Below are positions 7,253 to 15,020 of a stretch of 18,413 nucleotides of DNA, piece by piece. The position numbers were made by a program, and so were the translations under genes. The DNA is taken from positions 1 to 18,413 of the forward strand of contig JBGPHT010000154.1 in the NCBI GenBank assembly GCA_041484525.1, written 5' to 3'. How positions within the stretch are numbered: the first letter of the stretch is position 1; every line of letters begins with the position of its first letter. Origin of the DNA: JBGPHT01 sp041484525. GTDB lineage: Bacteria > Acidobacteriota > Terriglobia > Bryobacterales > Bryobacteraceae. The notes beneath the pieces are model-generated. The model was not told where the DNA came from, did no database searches, and worked only from the letters and a program-made list of their open reading frames with translations.

Positions 7253-7267
7253 TTCCACGAAGCGGAA
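7253..7267. promoter_or_regulatory. Operator site D, upstream of the TonB receptor
   Basis: The sequence is TTCCACGAAGCGGAA, flanked as cATTCC...GGAATc, and differs from a perfect palindrome at two paired positions. It shares the TTCCACG left half with sites B and F. A -10-like TAAGTT begins 49 bp beyond it at 7316, toward the receptor gene. Confidence 0.65.
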
Positions 7268-7271
7268 TCTG

Positions 7272-7286
7272 AAACTGTCGCAGTTT
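7272..7286. promoter_or_regulatory. Short inverted repeat in the TonB-receptor leader region
   Basis: AAACTG (7272-7277) and CAGTTT (7281-7286) form a perfect 6-bp inverted repeat with a 3-base loop, only 19 bp centre to centre from operator D. It could be a second regulator site or a small hairpin. It is not repeated at the other two control regions, so its role is uncertain. Confidence 0.25.
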
Positions 7287-7350
7287 TCGGAGGGCCGCGA
7301 TCGTCTTACCCGGGATAAGTTTAGACCAATCTGAAAGAGGAGGACCTCGT

Positions 7351-10300
7351 ATGTCTCGCCTGGGGACTTCGCAGTTACGAATCGCGCTTCTGATGGTAGG
7401 GAGCCTGCTTGCGTGTTCCGCCTTGGCCGTGGCTCAAACTGTCAGCGGGACCATCACCGGAACAGCCGTGGATCCGAGTTCGTTGCCGGTAGCCGGCGCT
7501 ACCGTCTCTCTTACCAATAGCGACACCGGAGTCGGAATGACGGACAAGACCGGGGCGAGCGGAGAATTCACCTTTACCGCGGTTCTGCCCGGCCGGTATT
7601 CCATCATCGTGGAGATGAGGGGCTTCAAGAAGGTGCAAAAGACCGGCCTGAATGTCACGGCGGCCGAGCGTTTATCCGCGGGTGAATTCAGGCTGCAGGT
7701 CGGCGACGTTACCGAATCCGTGACGGTTGATGCGTCGGGCACGCCCGTGCAACTCAGTAGCGAAGACCGTTCCGGCTTGTTAACCAGCGCCCAGATCAGC
7801 ACGCTGATGGCGCGAGGACGCGATTTCCTGTCCCTTCTGCGCGTGATGCCGGGCGTGGTTCCGTCCAGCGACTCCGATGCCATCGGCACCAGGGCTGCCT
7901 ATCCGAATGCCCAGGGCATGCGCATCAGCTATCCCTCGGTCGCCATAGACGGCGTCAGCAACAACGATTTGGGAAGTTCTCAGACCACGCCGACACCCAT
8001 CAACATGGATGCGGTGGGCGAGGTCAAAGTGCTGATGAACAACTACCAGGCAGAGTACGGCCGGACGGCCGGGGTGCAGATACAGGCGGTTACCCGCGCC
8101 GGCACCAACCAGTATCACGGCAACGGTTACTACTACAAGCGCAACGAGGAATTCAACGCCAACAATTTCTTCTCCAATCGCGCCGGCACGCCAATTCCCC
8201 GGTACCGGTTCAATACCTGGGGCGCCAACATCGGCGGTCCGGCATACATTCCCGGACTGATCACTCGTAAAGACAAGCTTTTCTTCTTCTACTCCCAGGA
8301 ATACCTGCCTACCAGCAGCCCGCAGAATATCGTCAACGTAACGGTGCCGACCGCGGCGCAGCGGAATGGGGACTACTCGGCAACCACGACCGCGATCCGC
8401 GATCCAACCACTGGAAATCCGTTCGCCGGAAACATGATTCCGGGCAACCGCATCGACCCCAATGGTCAGAAGCTGCTATCGGCATTCCCTGTTCCTAATG
8501 CCCTCGACACGAGCATCACCAAAGGCGCTTACAACTACACGTTCCAGGAAGTGATTCCGGCGACGCGAAACAACGAAGTCTACCGCGTGGATTTCAACAT
8601 CAACGATAAGACCAGGCTGTACGTGCGCGGCCTGGATTTTCGGCTGCATCAGTCGGGATTCAATATCGGCGGTGGCGGCAGCGGCGCGCCTTGGGGCGAA
8701 CTGAAGACGACCAACGTCTTCTCGGATGACGGAGGCGTGGTCAACGTCACCCATACGTTCAGCTCCTCCATGGTGAATGAAACGTCTTTCGGTGTGCACC
8801 ACAGTATCCAGTCGATCGTCCCATACGATCAGGCATCCATCGACAAGGTCAGCCGGACCGCGCTGGGGTTGACGCTACCTCAGCTCTACCCGCAGTTGAA
8901 TCCGCTCCACCTGATCCCCTGGGCTTCGTTCGGCGGCGTCACCGGCGCGGCAAGCTACACCTGGGACGCGCGCTTCCCCACCAAGAGCGCCGACACCATA
9001 TTCGACTTCACCAACAACCTCACCAGGAACTGGGGCGTCCACACGCTCAAGGCGGGAGTCTTTTACGAACGCGTTCGCTACTTCAGCGGAGCCCGCGGCA
9101 CCAACTCGGGCCAGTTCGATTTCTCGAGCGACACGAGCAATCCGCTGGATACTCGCTACGCGTATTCGAATGCGCTCCTGGGTGTGTTCAAGTCTTACCA
9201 GGAAAGCAACACGCGCGTCGAGACGAACGGCCGCGGGAATACGCTGGACTGGTTTGTCCAGGATAGCTGGAAGGCAACGCGGCGGCTCACTCTCGATCTC
9301 GGCATGCGGTTCTCCTGGTACACGCCTTACACGGACAAGAACAACGAGGCCTCCAGCTTTCTGCCGAACTTATACGACCGCTCGAAAGCCCCGCGGCTGT
9401 ATTACCCCACACTGGTCAACGGGTCGCGCATCGGCATTGACCTGGCGACGGGAAATACTGTGCCCGCGCTGCTTATCGGCGCCTTCGTTCCAGGCTCGGG
9501 CAACACCGCCAACGGCATGGTGCAGGAGGGTACTCCGGGAGTTCCGCGCGGCCTGATGAACCACCAGGGTACGCTCTTCGCCCCGCGGGTGGGGTTCGCC
9601 TGGGATGTGTTCGGCAACGGAAAAACCGCCCTGCGCGGCGGGTTCGGCCTGGTGCATAACGAGCGCGAGCGGGTCATGCTGCTCGACGTGGCTCAGACGC
9701 CGCCCATTCAATACACGCCTGTTGTTTACTACAGTTCCTTCAGCAGTCTTCTGACCAGCACCGGCAATCTCTCGCCTTCAACCACCGCCGGCCTGTCGAT
9801 TTCCGGTAAAGTTCCCTCGGTCTACAACTTCAGCCTGGGCGTTCAGCGCGATCTCGGTTTTAAGACCGTGCTCGACGTCGCCTATGTGGGCGCGCTCGGG
9901 CGCCACCTGCTCCAGGAGCGCAATCTCAACACCTTGCCATACGGCGCGCGATTTCTCCCGTCCAGCCTGGATTCCACTACCGGCAGGCCGCTGCCGGACA
10001 CGTTCCTGGTGCCATACCCCGGCTACTCCACCATCCAGGAGGACGAATTCGCCAGCAGTTCGAACTATCACTCCATGCAGGTACAAGTGAACCGCCGGTT
10101 CACCAAGGGGCTGCAGTTTGGGGGCGCCTGGACGTGGTCGAAATCCATGGATTACGTCAGCAACGATTTCGCCGCGGTGGCGGCCGTGGTGCCGATCCGC
10201 ATCTGGAACTACGGCAAGTCGGACTTCGATCGCACGCATATCGTGCAGATCAACTGGGTGTGGGATGTTCCCGCAGCCTCGAAGCTGATCAAGAGCAAAG

Positions 10301-10794
10301 TAGTGAGCGCCATCGCGGATCACTGGCAGATCTCTGGTATCGCTTCCTTCATCAGCGGATCGCCTTCCGGCATCGGGTTGAGCACAACCACCGGCCTCGA
10401 CATTCCCGGCGGTGGCGACGGCTCGCGGACCGTAGTGTTGTCCAACCCGATTATTCCGAAGGGCGACCGGAACCTGCTCCGCTATTTCAATACGACCGCG
10501 TTTGCCATGCCGGCGATCGGAACGCCCGGCAATGCGCCGCGTGATGTAGTGCGCGGGCCCGGCACCAACAACTTCGACATGACCATCTTCAAGAATTTCC
10601 CGTTCCATGAGAGGGCCAATCTCCAGCTTCGTTTCGAAGCTTACAATGCCTTCAACCATACGCAGTTCTCCGGTATGAACACGACGGCACAATTCAATCC
10701 GGCGACTGGCCAGCAGGTGAATGCCGCTTTCGGGACGCTGACATCGGCGCGCGGTGCGAGAGTCGGACAGGCGTCTCTGCGTTTCAGTTTCTAA
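7351..10794 (+). CDS. TonB-dependent receptor with N-terminal carboxypeptidase-regulatory-like domain (Oar-like)
   Basis: This is an outer-membrane transporter of 1147 residues, the size typical of the large acidobacterial Oar-like receptors. A signal peptide with a hydrophobic core (ALLMVGSLLACSALAVAQ) ends near residue 29. Residues about 30-110 form a carboxypeptidase-regulatory Ig-like domain (VSGTITGTAVDPSSLPVAGATVSLTN... GEFTFTAVLPGRYSI). A plug domain follows (RGRDFLSLLRVMPGV, SYPSVAIDGVSNNDLG, VGEVKVLMNNYQAEYGRTAG), then a beta-barrel with repeated aromatic strands ending in ...GQASLRFSF, with the terminal Phe of outer-membrane proteins. AGAGGAGGA (7336-7344) is a strong ribosome binding site 6 nt before ATG. 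It diverges from the oxidoreductase operon over operators C and D. It presumably imports oligosaccharides for the neighbouring glycosidases. Confidence 0.93.
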   Translation: MSRLGTSQLRIALLMVGSLLACSALAVAQTVSGTITGTAVDPSSLPVAGATVSLTNSDTGVGMTDKTGASGEFTFTAVLPGRYSIIVEMRGFKKVQKTGLNVTAAERLSAGEFRLQVGDVTESVTVDASGTPVQLSSEDRSGLLTSAQISTLMARGRDFLSLLRVMPGVVPSSDSDAIGTRAAYPNAQGMRISYPSVAIDGVSNNDLGSSQTTPTPINMDAVGEVKVLMNNYQAEYGRTAGVQIQAVTRAGTNQYHGNGYYYKRNEEFNANNFFSNRAGTPIPRYRFNTWGANIGGPAYIPGLITRKDKLFFFYSQEYLPTSSPQNIVNVTVPTAAQRNGDYSATTTAIRDPTTGNPFAGNMIPGNRIDPNGQKLLSAFPVPNALDTSITKGAYNYTFQEVIPATRNNEVYRVDFNINDKTRLYVRGLDFRLHQSGFNIGGGGSGAPWGELKTTNVFSDDGGVVNVTHTFSSSMVNETSFGVHHSIQSIVPYDQASIDKVSRTALGLTLPQLYPQLNPLHLIPWASFGGVTGAASYTWDARFPTKSADTIFDFTNNLTRNWGVHTLKAGVFYERVRYFSGARGTNSGQFDFSSDTSNPLDTRYAYSNALLGVFKSYQESNTRVETNGRGNTLDWFVQDSWKATRRLTLDLGMRFSWYTPYTDKNNEASSFLPNLYDRSKAPRLYYPTLVNGSRIGIDLATGNTVPALLIGAFVPGSGNTANGMVQEGTPGVPRGLMNHQGTLFAPRVGFAWDVFGNGKTALRGGFGLVHNERERVMLLDVAQTPPIQYTPVVYYSSFSSLLTSTGNLSPSTTAGLSISGKVPSVYNFSLGVQRDLGFKTVLDVAYVGALGRHLLQERNLNTLPYGARFLPSSLDSTTGRPLPDTFLVPYPGYSTIQEDEFASSSNYHSMQVQVNRRFTKGLQFGGAWTWSKSMDYVSNDFAAVAAVVPIRIWNYGKSDFDRTHIVQINWVWDVPAASKLIKSKVVSAIADHWQISGIASFISGSPSGIGLSTTTGLDIPGGGDGSRTVVLSNPIIPKGDRNLLRYFNTTAFAMPAIGTPGNAPRDVVRGPGTNNFDMTIFKNFPFHERANLQLRFEAYNAFNHTQFSGMNTTAQFNPATGQQVNAAFGTLTSARGARVGQASLRFSF

Positions 10795-10814
10795 CGTGGG
10801 GTTCTTTGGCTCTG

Positions 10815-10839
10815 CTACCGGATCGGCCGGATCAGGTAG
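10815..10839. terminator. Hairpin at the convergent receptor/glycosidase junction (possible terminator)
   Basis: CTACC (10815-10819) and GGTAG (10835-10839) bracket a nearly self-complementary core; ten of twelve pairs match over 25 bp. It lies 21 bp past the receptor stop and includes the stop codon of the opposing glycosidase gene. Neither strand has a T-run after it, so intrinsic termination would be weak. Confidence 0.35.
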
Positions 10840-12953
10840 GTAGTCGTGGTCACGCTTCCGATCGGAAACTCCCAGCCGAGTTCCAGGCGGCGGCCCGTTA
10901 TCCGATCGCCGGCGGGCCGCGACGATCCGTCCAGGGCCGTCACCTGCATTCCCACCGCCCCCTCGATGTTGCGCAGCAGCACCCAGCCGGTCACGGGTTC
11001 GATCTGAGTGGGCGCGGTGCCTAGCTCGGCCCACAGAGTATGCCGGTCGTTCCACTTCGCCCCGGTGTTCTGCTCGCGAGCGGTGGCCGTGAGCAGCAAC
11101 CGCGTGGACCGCGAGATTGGCTTGCCGTCCATCGACGAGAGCGTAATGGTGCAGAATTCATTCTTCACCTCCGCGGAAAGGTTGCGCGTCACCTTGCCGC
11201 TGCCGCGCACAAATCCGACCAATGCCTGGCTGCGGTCCGTATCGATGGTGACCACCCCGCCCTTCTCGGGCGGCGCGTACCAGGTAAGCTCGTTGGTGTC
11301 CGAAAGATAAGGGCCCGTGGTGTCGTCTTTCACCGTCGCCGGTGTCTTGCAGTCGAGGCATCGTACCCGCGTGGCGTGCCGCAGCGGAACGGACAGCGGA
11401 AAGCCCGGCGTGAAATAAGGAGCCTCGGACTCCGGCAGCCGGATGCTTTCATTTACCTGCTCCGTCGAGTAAGTTCGTTCCACAACTTTAGCGGCGGGCT
11501 TCAGATCCTGCCGCAGAAACATCAGGGCGGCAGCGGGAAGCTGTGCGATCCGCACCGGATCTTCGGCGAAGTCGAACGGATCGGCAAGCATCGCCTGCCA
11601 TTCGTCCTTCAGTTTGGGCTCGAAGGAGTAGAAGAAAATGCCATCCCAATCCTGAAACGCGGCATACCCTGCCAGAATGGGCATCATCTCGCTGAGGTAC
11701 TCGTTGGGCTGCGGGTGATTGACTTCGCTCACCACAAACGGCTTCCCGGCGAAGGCCGAACGGGACAGCTTGACTACCGTCGAGTGCAGCGGATCGTTGA
11801 CCATCGGCGTATTGCGCGCGCCCCAAATCGCCGGGTGCTGCCAGTAGACATGAGCGTCCACTACGTCCGCGTTGGCCGAAGTGGAACGCAACAGCGGCAA
11901 GCCCGGTATGAAGTACGTATGGTCGGCCGTGTCGGCGACAATCGACTTCACTCCGAGCGTCTCCTTTAAATAGGACTTCATTTCCTTGAAGAATCCGGAT
12001 TCGATCTCCGTATAAAACGCAGCCTCGGCATAGAAGCGCTCCTTGGGCGCGTCGGCAAACTCCTCGCGGTGCAGGCGCGGGATGGGCTGCCCCGGCGCTA
12101 CATTGCTAAGCTTTCGAAGCCGCGCCAGTTCATCGGGACTCATCTTCTTCGCCAGCCACTCGTTGTACCGTGTGTTCAGGATGTTCGCGTAGTAAGGCGT
12201 GAAATCCAACTGGTTCCGCGGAGCTCCCGGCTTCAACTCGCCTCGCAGCCAGTTGCGCATCCAGAACTCCAGCACCGAGTTCTCGTTGACCAGCTCTACC
12301 ATCGCGATGGCCGGCTCGTTGCGGTACTCCGAACGCGTGTACGGATTGTAGTGGGTCAGCAGCAGCCGGGCGTATTCGTGCTGCAATTCCAACAGCCGCG
12401 GCCCCACGTAAGTCATCGCCTTGGCCACGCCGATCAGATTGTAGTCCGGCACTTCGTCGCCGGCCTTATAGTCGCGCCCCACGTTCAAATTCAAGTCGGA
12501 ATAGATCCCGCGCTGTTTCAATTCGAAGATGAAATAGTCCAGCCGGTCCAGTTGGTCTTTATCGAAGACGCGCGAGTCGCTCCGCGTGCCGTCGATCAAC
12601 CCTTTGGGCGTCTGGCTGGTGGTGCGGTCCAGAAAGTGGAAGCGGACGCAATTGATTCCCAGACGTCCCAGCTCCGCCGCCCATAGCGGCGACTGGTCCT
12701 TCGGCGGCAGGAGCGCCGAGCCTTTGACGAATCCCACAATGTTCACGCCCCAGATGCGAAACCTTCCGCCATCGTGCGCCAGATGGCCTCCTGACTCGCG
12801 GATGAAGCCATGCTTGCCGGCCGGGCCGTCCAACAGAAAGCTCACGTCGGCGTCGGAATCCTGGCGCTGGAAGTGATCCACTACGAAGGTTTGAAAGTTC
12901 TGCGCAAACCCGGCGTAAACGAACAGCGTGAATAGGGGACCGTACTTCATCAT
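10815..12953 (-). CDS. Exported clan GH-A glycoside hydrolase (GH5-like cellulase fold)
   Basis: The 712-residue product has a short signal peptide (MKYGPLFTLFVYAGFAQ). The catalytic TIM barrel resembles clan GH-A enzymes: RFRIWGVNIVG near residues 64-74, AAELGRLGINCVRFHFLD near 92-109, AMVELVNENS near 217-226 (Glu224 as acid/base) and KPFVVSEVNHPQPNEY near 404-419 (Glu410 as nucleophile). The last 250 residues are beta-rich and probably form accessory sandwich domains. The gene starts with two ATG codons (12953 and 12950) behind AAAGG. It diverges from the GH127-like gene over operators E and F and converges on the TonB receptor with 20 bp between stops. It would act outside the cytoplasm on an oligo- or polysaccharide. 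I cannot assign a GH family number or substrate with confidence. Confidence 0.82.
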   Translation of the reverse strand: MMKYGPLFTLFVYAGFAQNFQTFVVDHFQRQDSDADVSFLLDGPAGKHGFIRESGGHLAHDGGRFRIWGVNIVGFVKGSALLPPKDQSPLWAAELGRLGINCVRFHFLDRTTSQTPKGLIDGTRSDSRVFDKDQLDRLDYFIFELKQRGIYSDLNLNVGRDYKAGDEVPDYNLIGVAKAMTYVGPRLLELQHEYARLLLTHYNPYTRSEYRNEPAIAMVELVNENSVLEFWMRNWLRGELKPGAPRNQLDFTPYYANILNTRYNEWLAKKMSPDELARLRKLSNVAPGQPIPRLHREEFADAPKERFYAEAAFYTEIESGFFKEMKSYLKETLGVKSIVADTADHTYFIPGLPLLRSTSANADVVDAHVYWQHPAIWGARNTPMVNDPLHSTVVKLSRSAFAGKPFVVSEVNHPQPNEYLSEMMPILAGYAAFQDWDGIFFYSFEPKLKDEWQAMLADPFDFAEDPVRIAQLPAAALMFLRQDLKPAAKVVERTYSTEQVNESIRLPESEAPYFTPGFPLSVPLRHATRVRCLDCKTPATVKDDTTGPYLSDTNELTWYAPPEKGGVVTIDTDRSQALVGFVRGSGKVTRNLSAEVKNEFCTITLSSMDGKPISRSTRLLLTATAREQNTGAKWNDRHTLWAELGTAPTQIEPVTGWVLLRNIEGAVGMQVTALDGSSRPAGDRITGRRLELGWEFPIGSVTTTTYLIRPIR

Positions 12954-13015
12954 GGGAATGCCTTTCGGAGAAACCTATTATCGGCGAAGTTGGCCTCAAT
13001 TCCCAGAATTCTGTA

Positions 13016-13030
13016 TTCCGCTACGCAGAA
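13016..13030. promoter_or_regulatory. Operator site E, glycosidase divergent region
   Basis: The sequence is TTCCGCTACGCAGAA, centred at 13023. It shares the flanking TGTA and the TTCCGC left half with site A. It lies 62 bp from the GH-A gene start and pairs with F at 76 bp centre to centre. Confidence 0.6.
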
Positions 13031-13054
13031 TCGAACCCTTCGGTTGGAAGGCTC

Positions 13055-13076
13055 GCGGCCACGTATTGGTGGCCGC
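13055..13076. repeat. Perfect 8-bp inverted repeat between operators E and F
   Basis: GCGGCCAC (13055-13062) and GTGGCCGC (13069-13076) are exact reverse complements separated by 6 bases. The repeat lies close to the midpoint of the E/F pair. It could form a hairpin or bind another dimeric protein. Shorter inverted repeats also lie between C and D (7212-7224) and between A and B (2455-2464), but these could be chance. Confidence 0.45.
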
Positions 13077-13091
13077 CCTCGCATCGTGGCA

Positions 13092-13106
13092 TTCCACGCT
13101 GCGGAA
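13092..13106. promoter_or_regulatory. Operator site F, upstream of the GH127-like gene
   Basis: The sequence is TTCCACGCTGCGGAA, flanked as cATTCC...GGAATt. It matches site D at 13 of 15 positions. It ends 25 bp before a -35-like element serving the plus-strand gene, an upstream position that would suit activation rather than occlusion. Confidence 0.65.
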
Positions 13107-13131
13107 TTGCCAACGGCCGCCGCCGTCGCTA

Positions 13132-13160
13132 TTGACTACCCTGCACCTGAATGGTATTCC
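13132..13160 (+). promoter_or_regulatory. Candidate promoter of the GH127-like gene
   Basis: TTGACT (13132-13137, five of six to consensus), a 17-bp spacer and TATTCC (13155-13160, a weak -10) lie 41 bp before the ATG. The -10 begins 49 bp past the edge of operator F, the same offset seen beyond operators C and D. Confidence 0.4.
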
Positions 13161-13200
13161 CTTCGTACAAACAGGATTCTGTGGTCTGTGAGGTATCGCC

Positions 13201-15015
13201 ATGAGCGTTGGACCTACACGTCGGGATTGGTTGCGCACGGCCGGAGCGGTTGCCGGCGCCATGTCCCTGACGGCGCAAACACCGCCCGCTACGAGCGCCT
13301 CGCGTGTGCTCATCGAGCCGTTTAACTACCGCGGCGTCCGGCTGCGCAAGAGCCGGTGGCTCGACCAGTTTCAGGCGGCGAAGGATTACTACTTCGAAGT
13401 TTCGAATGACGACATTCTGCAGGGCTGGCGCGCGGCTGCCGGTCTTCCGGCTCCCGGCAAACCGCTCGGCGGATGGTGCGCGAAGAACAGCGACACCGTG
13501 TTTGGACAGTGGCTGAGCGGGATGTCGCGAATGTATTGCGCCACCGGAGACACGCCCCTTCGCGACAAAGCCGCAGACCTGCTCACGGAATGGACCAAGA
13601 CCATCAAGCCCGACGGCAACGCCAACATGGGCCTCTACCCCTACGAGAAGTTGGTCTGCGGACTGGTCGACCTGCAGGAATACGCCGGGTACGCCGAGGC
13701 TGCTCCCGTGCTCGAAAGGACTCTGGACTGGGCCATCCGCAACTACAGCCGCGAGCGCGTTCCGGGAGGTGGCGACCTCCTAAATGGCAGACCCTCCGAA
13801 TGGTACACGTTCGCCGAAAACCTCTACCGCGCCTACCAACTGACGGGCGACTCCAGGATCAAGACTTTCGCCGACACCTACCGGTACGAAACCTTCTGGA
13901 GGAAGTTCGCCGGCACCGCCGCTCCCACGGATGCGTACGGGGTGCACGCTTATAGTCACGTCAACACGTTCAGCAGCGCGGCCATGACGTATGCGGTTAC
14001 CGGCGATCCCGTCTACCTCGAAGTCATCAAGCACGCCTACGACTACCTCCAGAACACGCAATGTTTCGCGACCGGCGGCTTCGGGCCCATGGAACGGTTC
14101 GTCGCGCCCAATGGCACGCTGGGCCGGAGCCTGGAAGCCCGGAACGCCAGCTTCGAAGCGGTGTGCGGCTCGTGGGCGGGCTTCAAGCTCTCGCGCTATC
14201 TGATGGAGTTCACCGGCGAAGCGCGCTACGGCGATTGGGCCGAGCGGCTGCTGTACAACGGTGTGGGAGCCGCGCTGCCCATCACCACAGGCGGCAAGCA
14301 TTTCTACTACGCCGATTACCGCGTGGGCGGCGGCATGAAGGTGTACAAAGTCTCCCGCTACTCGTGCTGCTCCGGGTCCTACATTCAGAACATGGCGGAT
14401 TACCACAACCTGATTTATTACAAGGATGCCTCAGGTCTCTATGTGAATCTCTATCTGCCATCCGAAGTGACCTGGCAGCACCCGGATGGCGAGATCAAGG
14501 CCGTTCTGGAGACCACGTACCCCGAGACCGAGACCGTCTCGCTCCGCCTCGACATGAAGCAGAGCGCCCGATTCGCCCTACGCTTCCGCGTGCCCGCCTG
14601 GACGCGCAACGCCTCGTTGAAGGTCAACGGCGTGCCCGCCGCTGTCGAGTGCAAGCCCGGCGCGTGGGCCGAAATCACGCGCGCGTGGCAGCCCTCAGAC
14701 CAAGTGGAGATGCGAATCCCGCTCACCCTCCGCATGCAGCCGGTCGACAAGCAACATCCGCGCCGCGTGGCAGTCGTGCGGGGCCCGGTGGTGCTGGTGC
14801 TGGACGACTGGGTGTTCGAGACGATACCGCGGCTGCCCGAACCCGCCAATTTGGAAAAGGAACTGGTGGCAGACGACGCTCGCGGCGTGTTCCGCCTCGC
14901 GCCTCCCGGCGGCGCGAAGATCCAGGCGAAGTTCCGGCCGTTCTACGCGGTCGGTGAGGTCACGCCTTACCGGATCTATCACGATCTCGACAGCCTGCCG
15001 ATCCCGGTCTGGTAG
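13201..15015 (+). CDS. GH127-like beta-L-arabinofuranosidase (DUF1680 family), Tat-exported
   Basis: This 604-residue protein starts with a twin-arginine signal (TRRDWLRTAGAVAGAMSLTA). It has the alpha/alpha-barrel and sandwich layout of the former DUF1680 family. Family hallmarks are GGWCAKNSDTVFGQWLSGMSRMY, TGEARYGDWAERLLYNGV, YSCCSGSYIQNMAD and SGLYVNLYLPSEVTW. Bifidobacterial GH127 (HypBA1) uses a zinc-bound Cys nucleophile with Glu338, Cys340, Cys417 and Cys418. Here Cys322, Cys389 and Cys390 align, but the glutamate is at -3 (Glu319-Ala-Val-Cys322) rather than -2. This suggests a divergent subfamily, and possibly another GH family of the same superfamily. ATG 13201 follows GTGAGGT at a spacing of about 7 nt. 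The stop is 5 bp from the stop of the opposing fucosidase gene. It would release terminal L-arabinofuranose or a related sugar in the periplasm. Confidence 0.85.
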   Translation: MSVGPTRRDWLRTAGAVAGAMSLTAQTPPATSASRVLIEPFNYRGVRLRKSRWLDQFQAAKDYYFEVSNDDILQGWRAAAGLPAPGKPLGGWCAKNSDTVFGQWLSGMSRMYCATGDTPLRDKAADLLTEWTKTIKPDGNANMGLYPYEKLVCGLVDLQEYAGYAEAAPVLERTLDWAIRNYSRERVPGGGDLLNGRPSEWYTFAENLYRAYQLTGDSRIKTFADTYRYETFWRKFAGTAAPTDAYGVHAYSHVNTFSSAAMTYAVTGDPVYLEVIKHAYDYLQNTQCFATGGFGPMERFVAPNGTLGRSLEARNASFEAVCGSWAGFKLSRYLMEFTGEARYGDWAERLLYNGVGAALPITTGGKHFYYADYRVGGGMKVYKVSRYSCCSGSYIQNMADYHNLIYYKDASGLYVNLYLPSEVTWQHPDGEIKAVLETTYPETETVSLRLDMKQSARFALRFRVPAWTRNASLKVNGVPAAVECKPGAWAEITRAWQPSDQVEMRIPLTLRMQPVDKQHPRRVAVVRGPVVLVLDDWVFETIPRLPEPANLEKELVADDARGVFRLAPPGGAKIQAKFRPFYAVGEVTPYRIYHDLDSLPIPVW

Positions 15016-15020
15016 AGCCG

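Noticed and set aside
7306..7318. TTACCCGGGATAA inverted repeat near the receptor promoter
   Set aside because: Imperfect, short, overlaps the proposed -10 and has no counterpart in the other control regions.
9778..11055. 425-codon minus-strand ORF opposite the TonB receptor
   Set aside because: Overlaps the barrel coding region and the GH-A gene end; composition is that of an antisense shadow.
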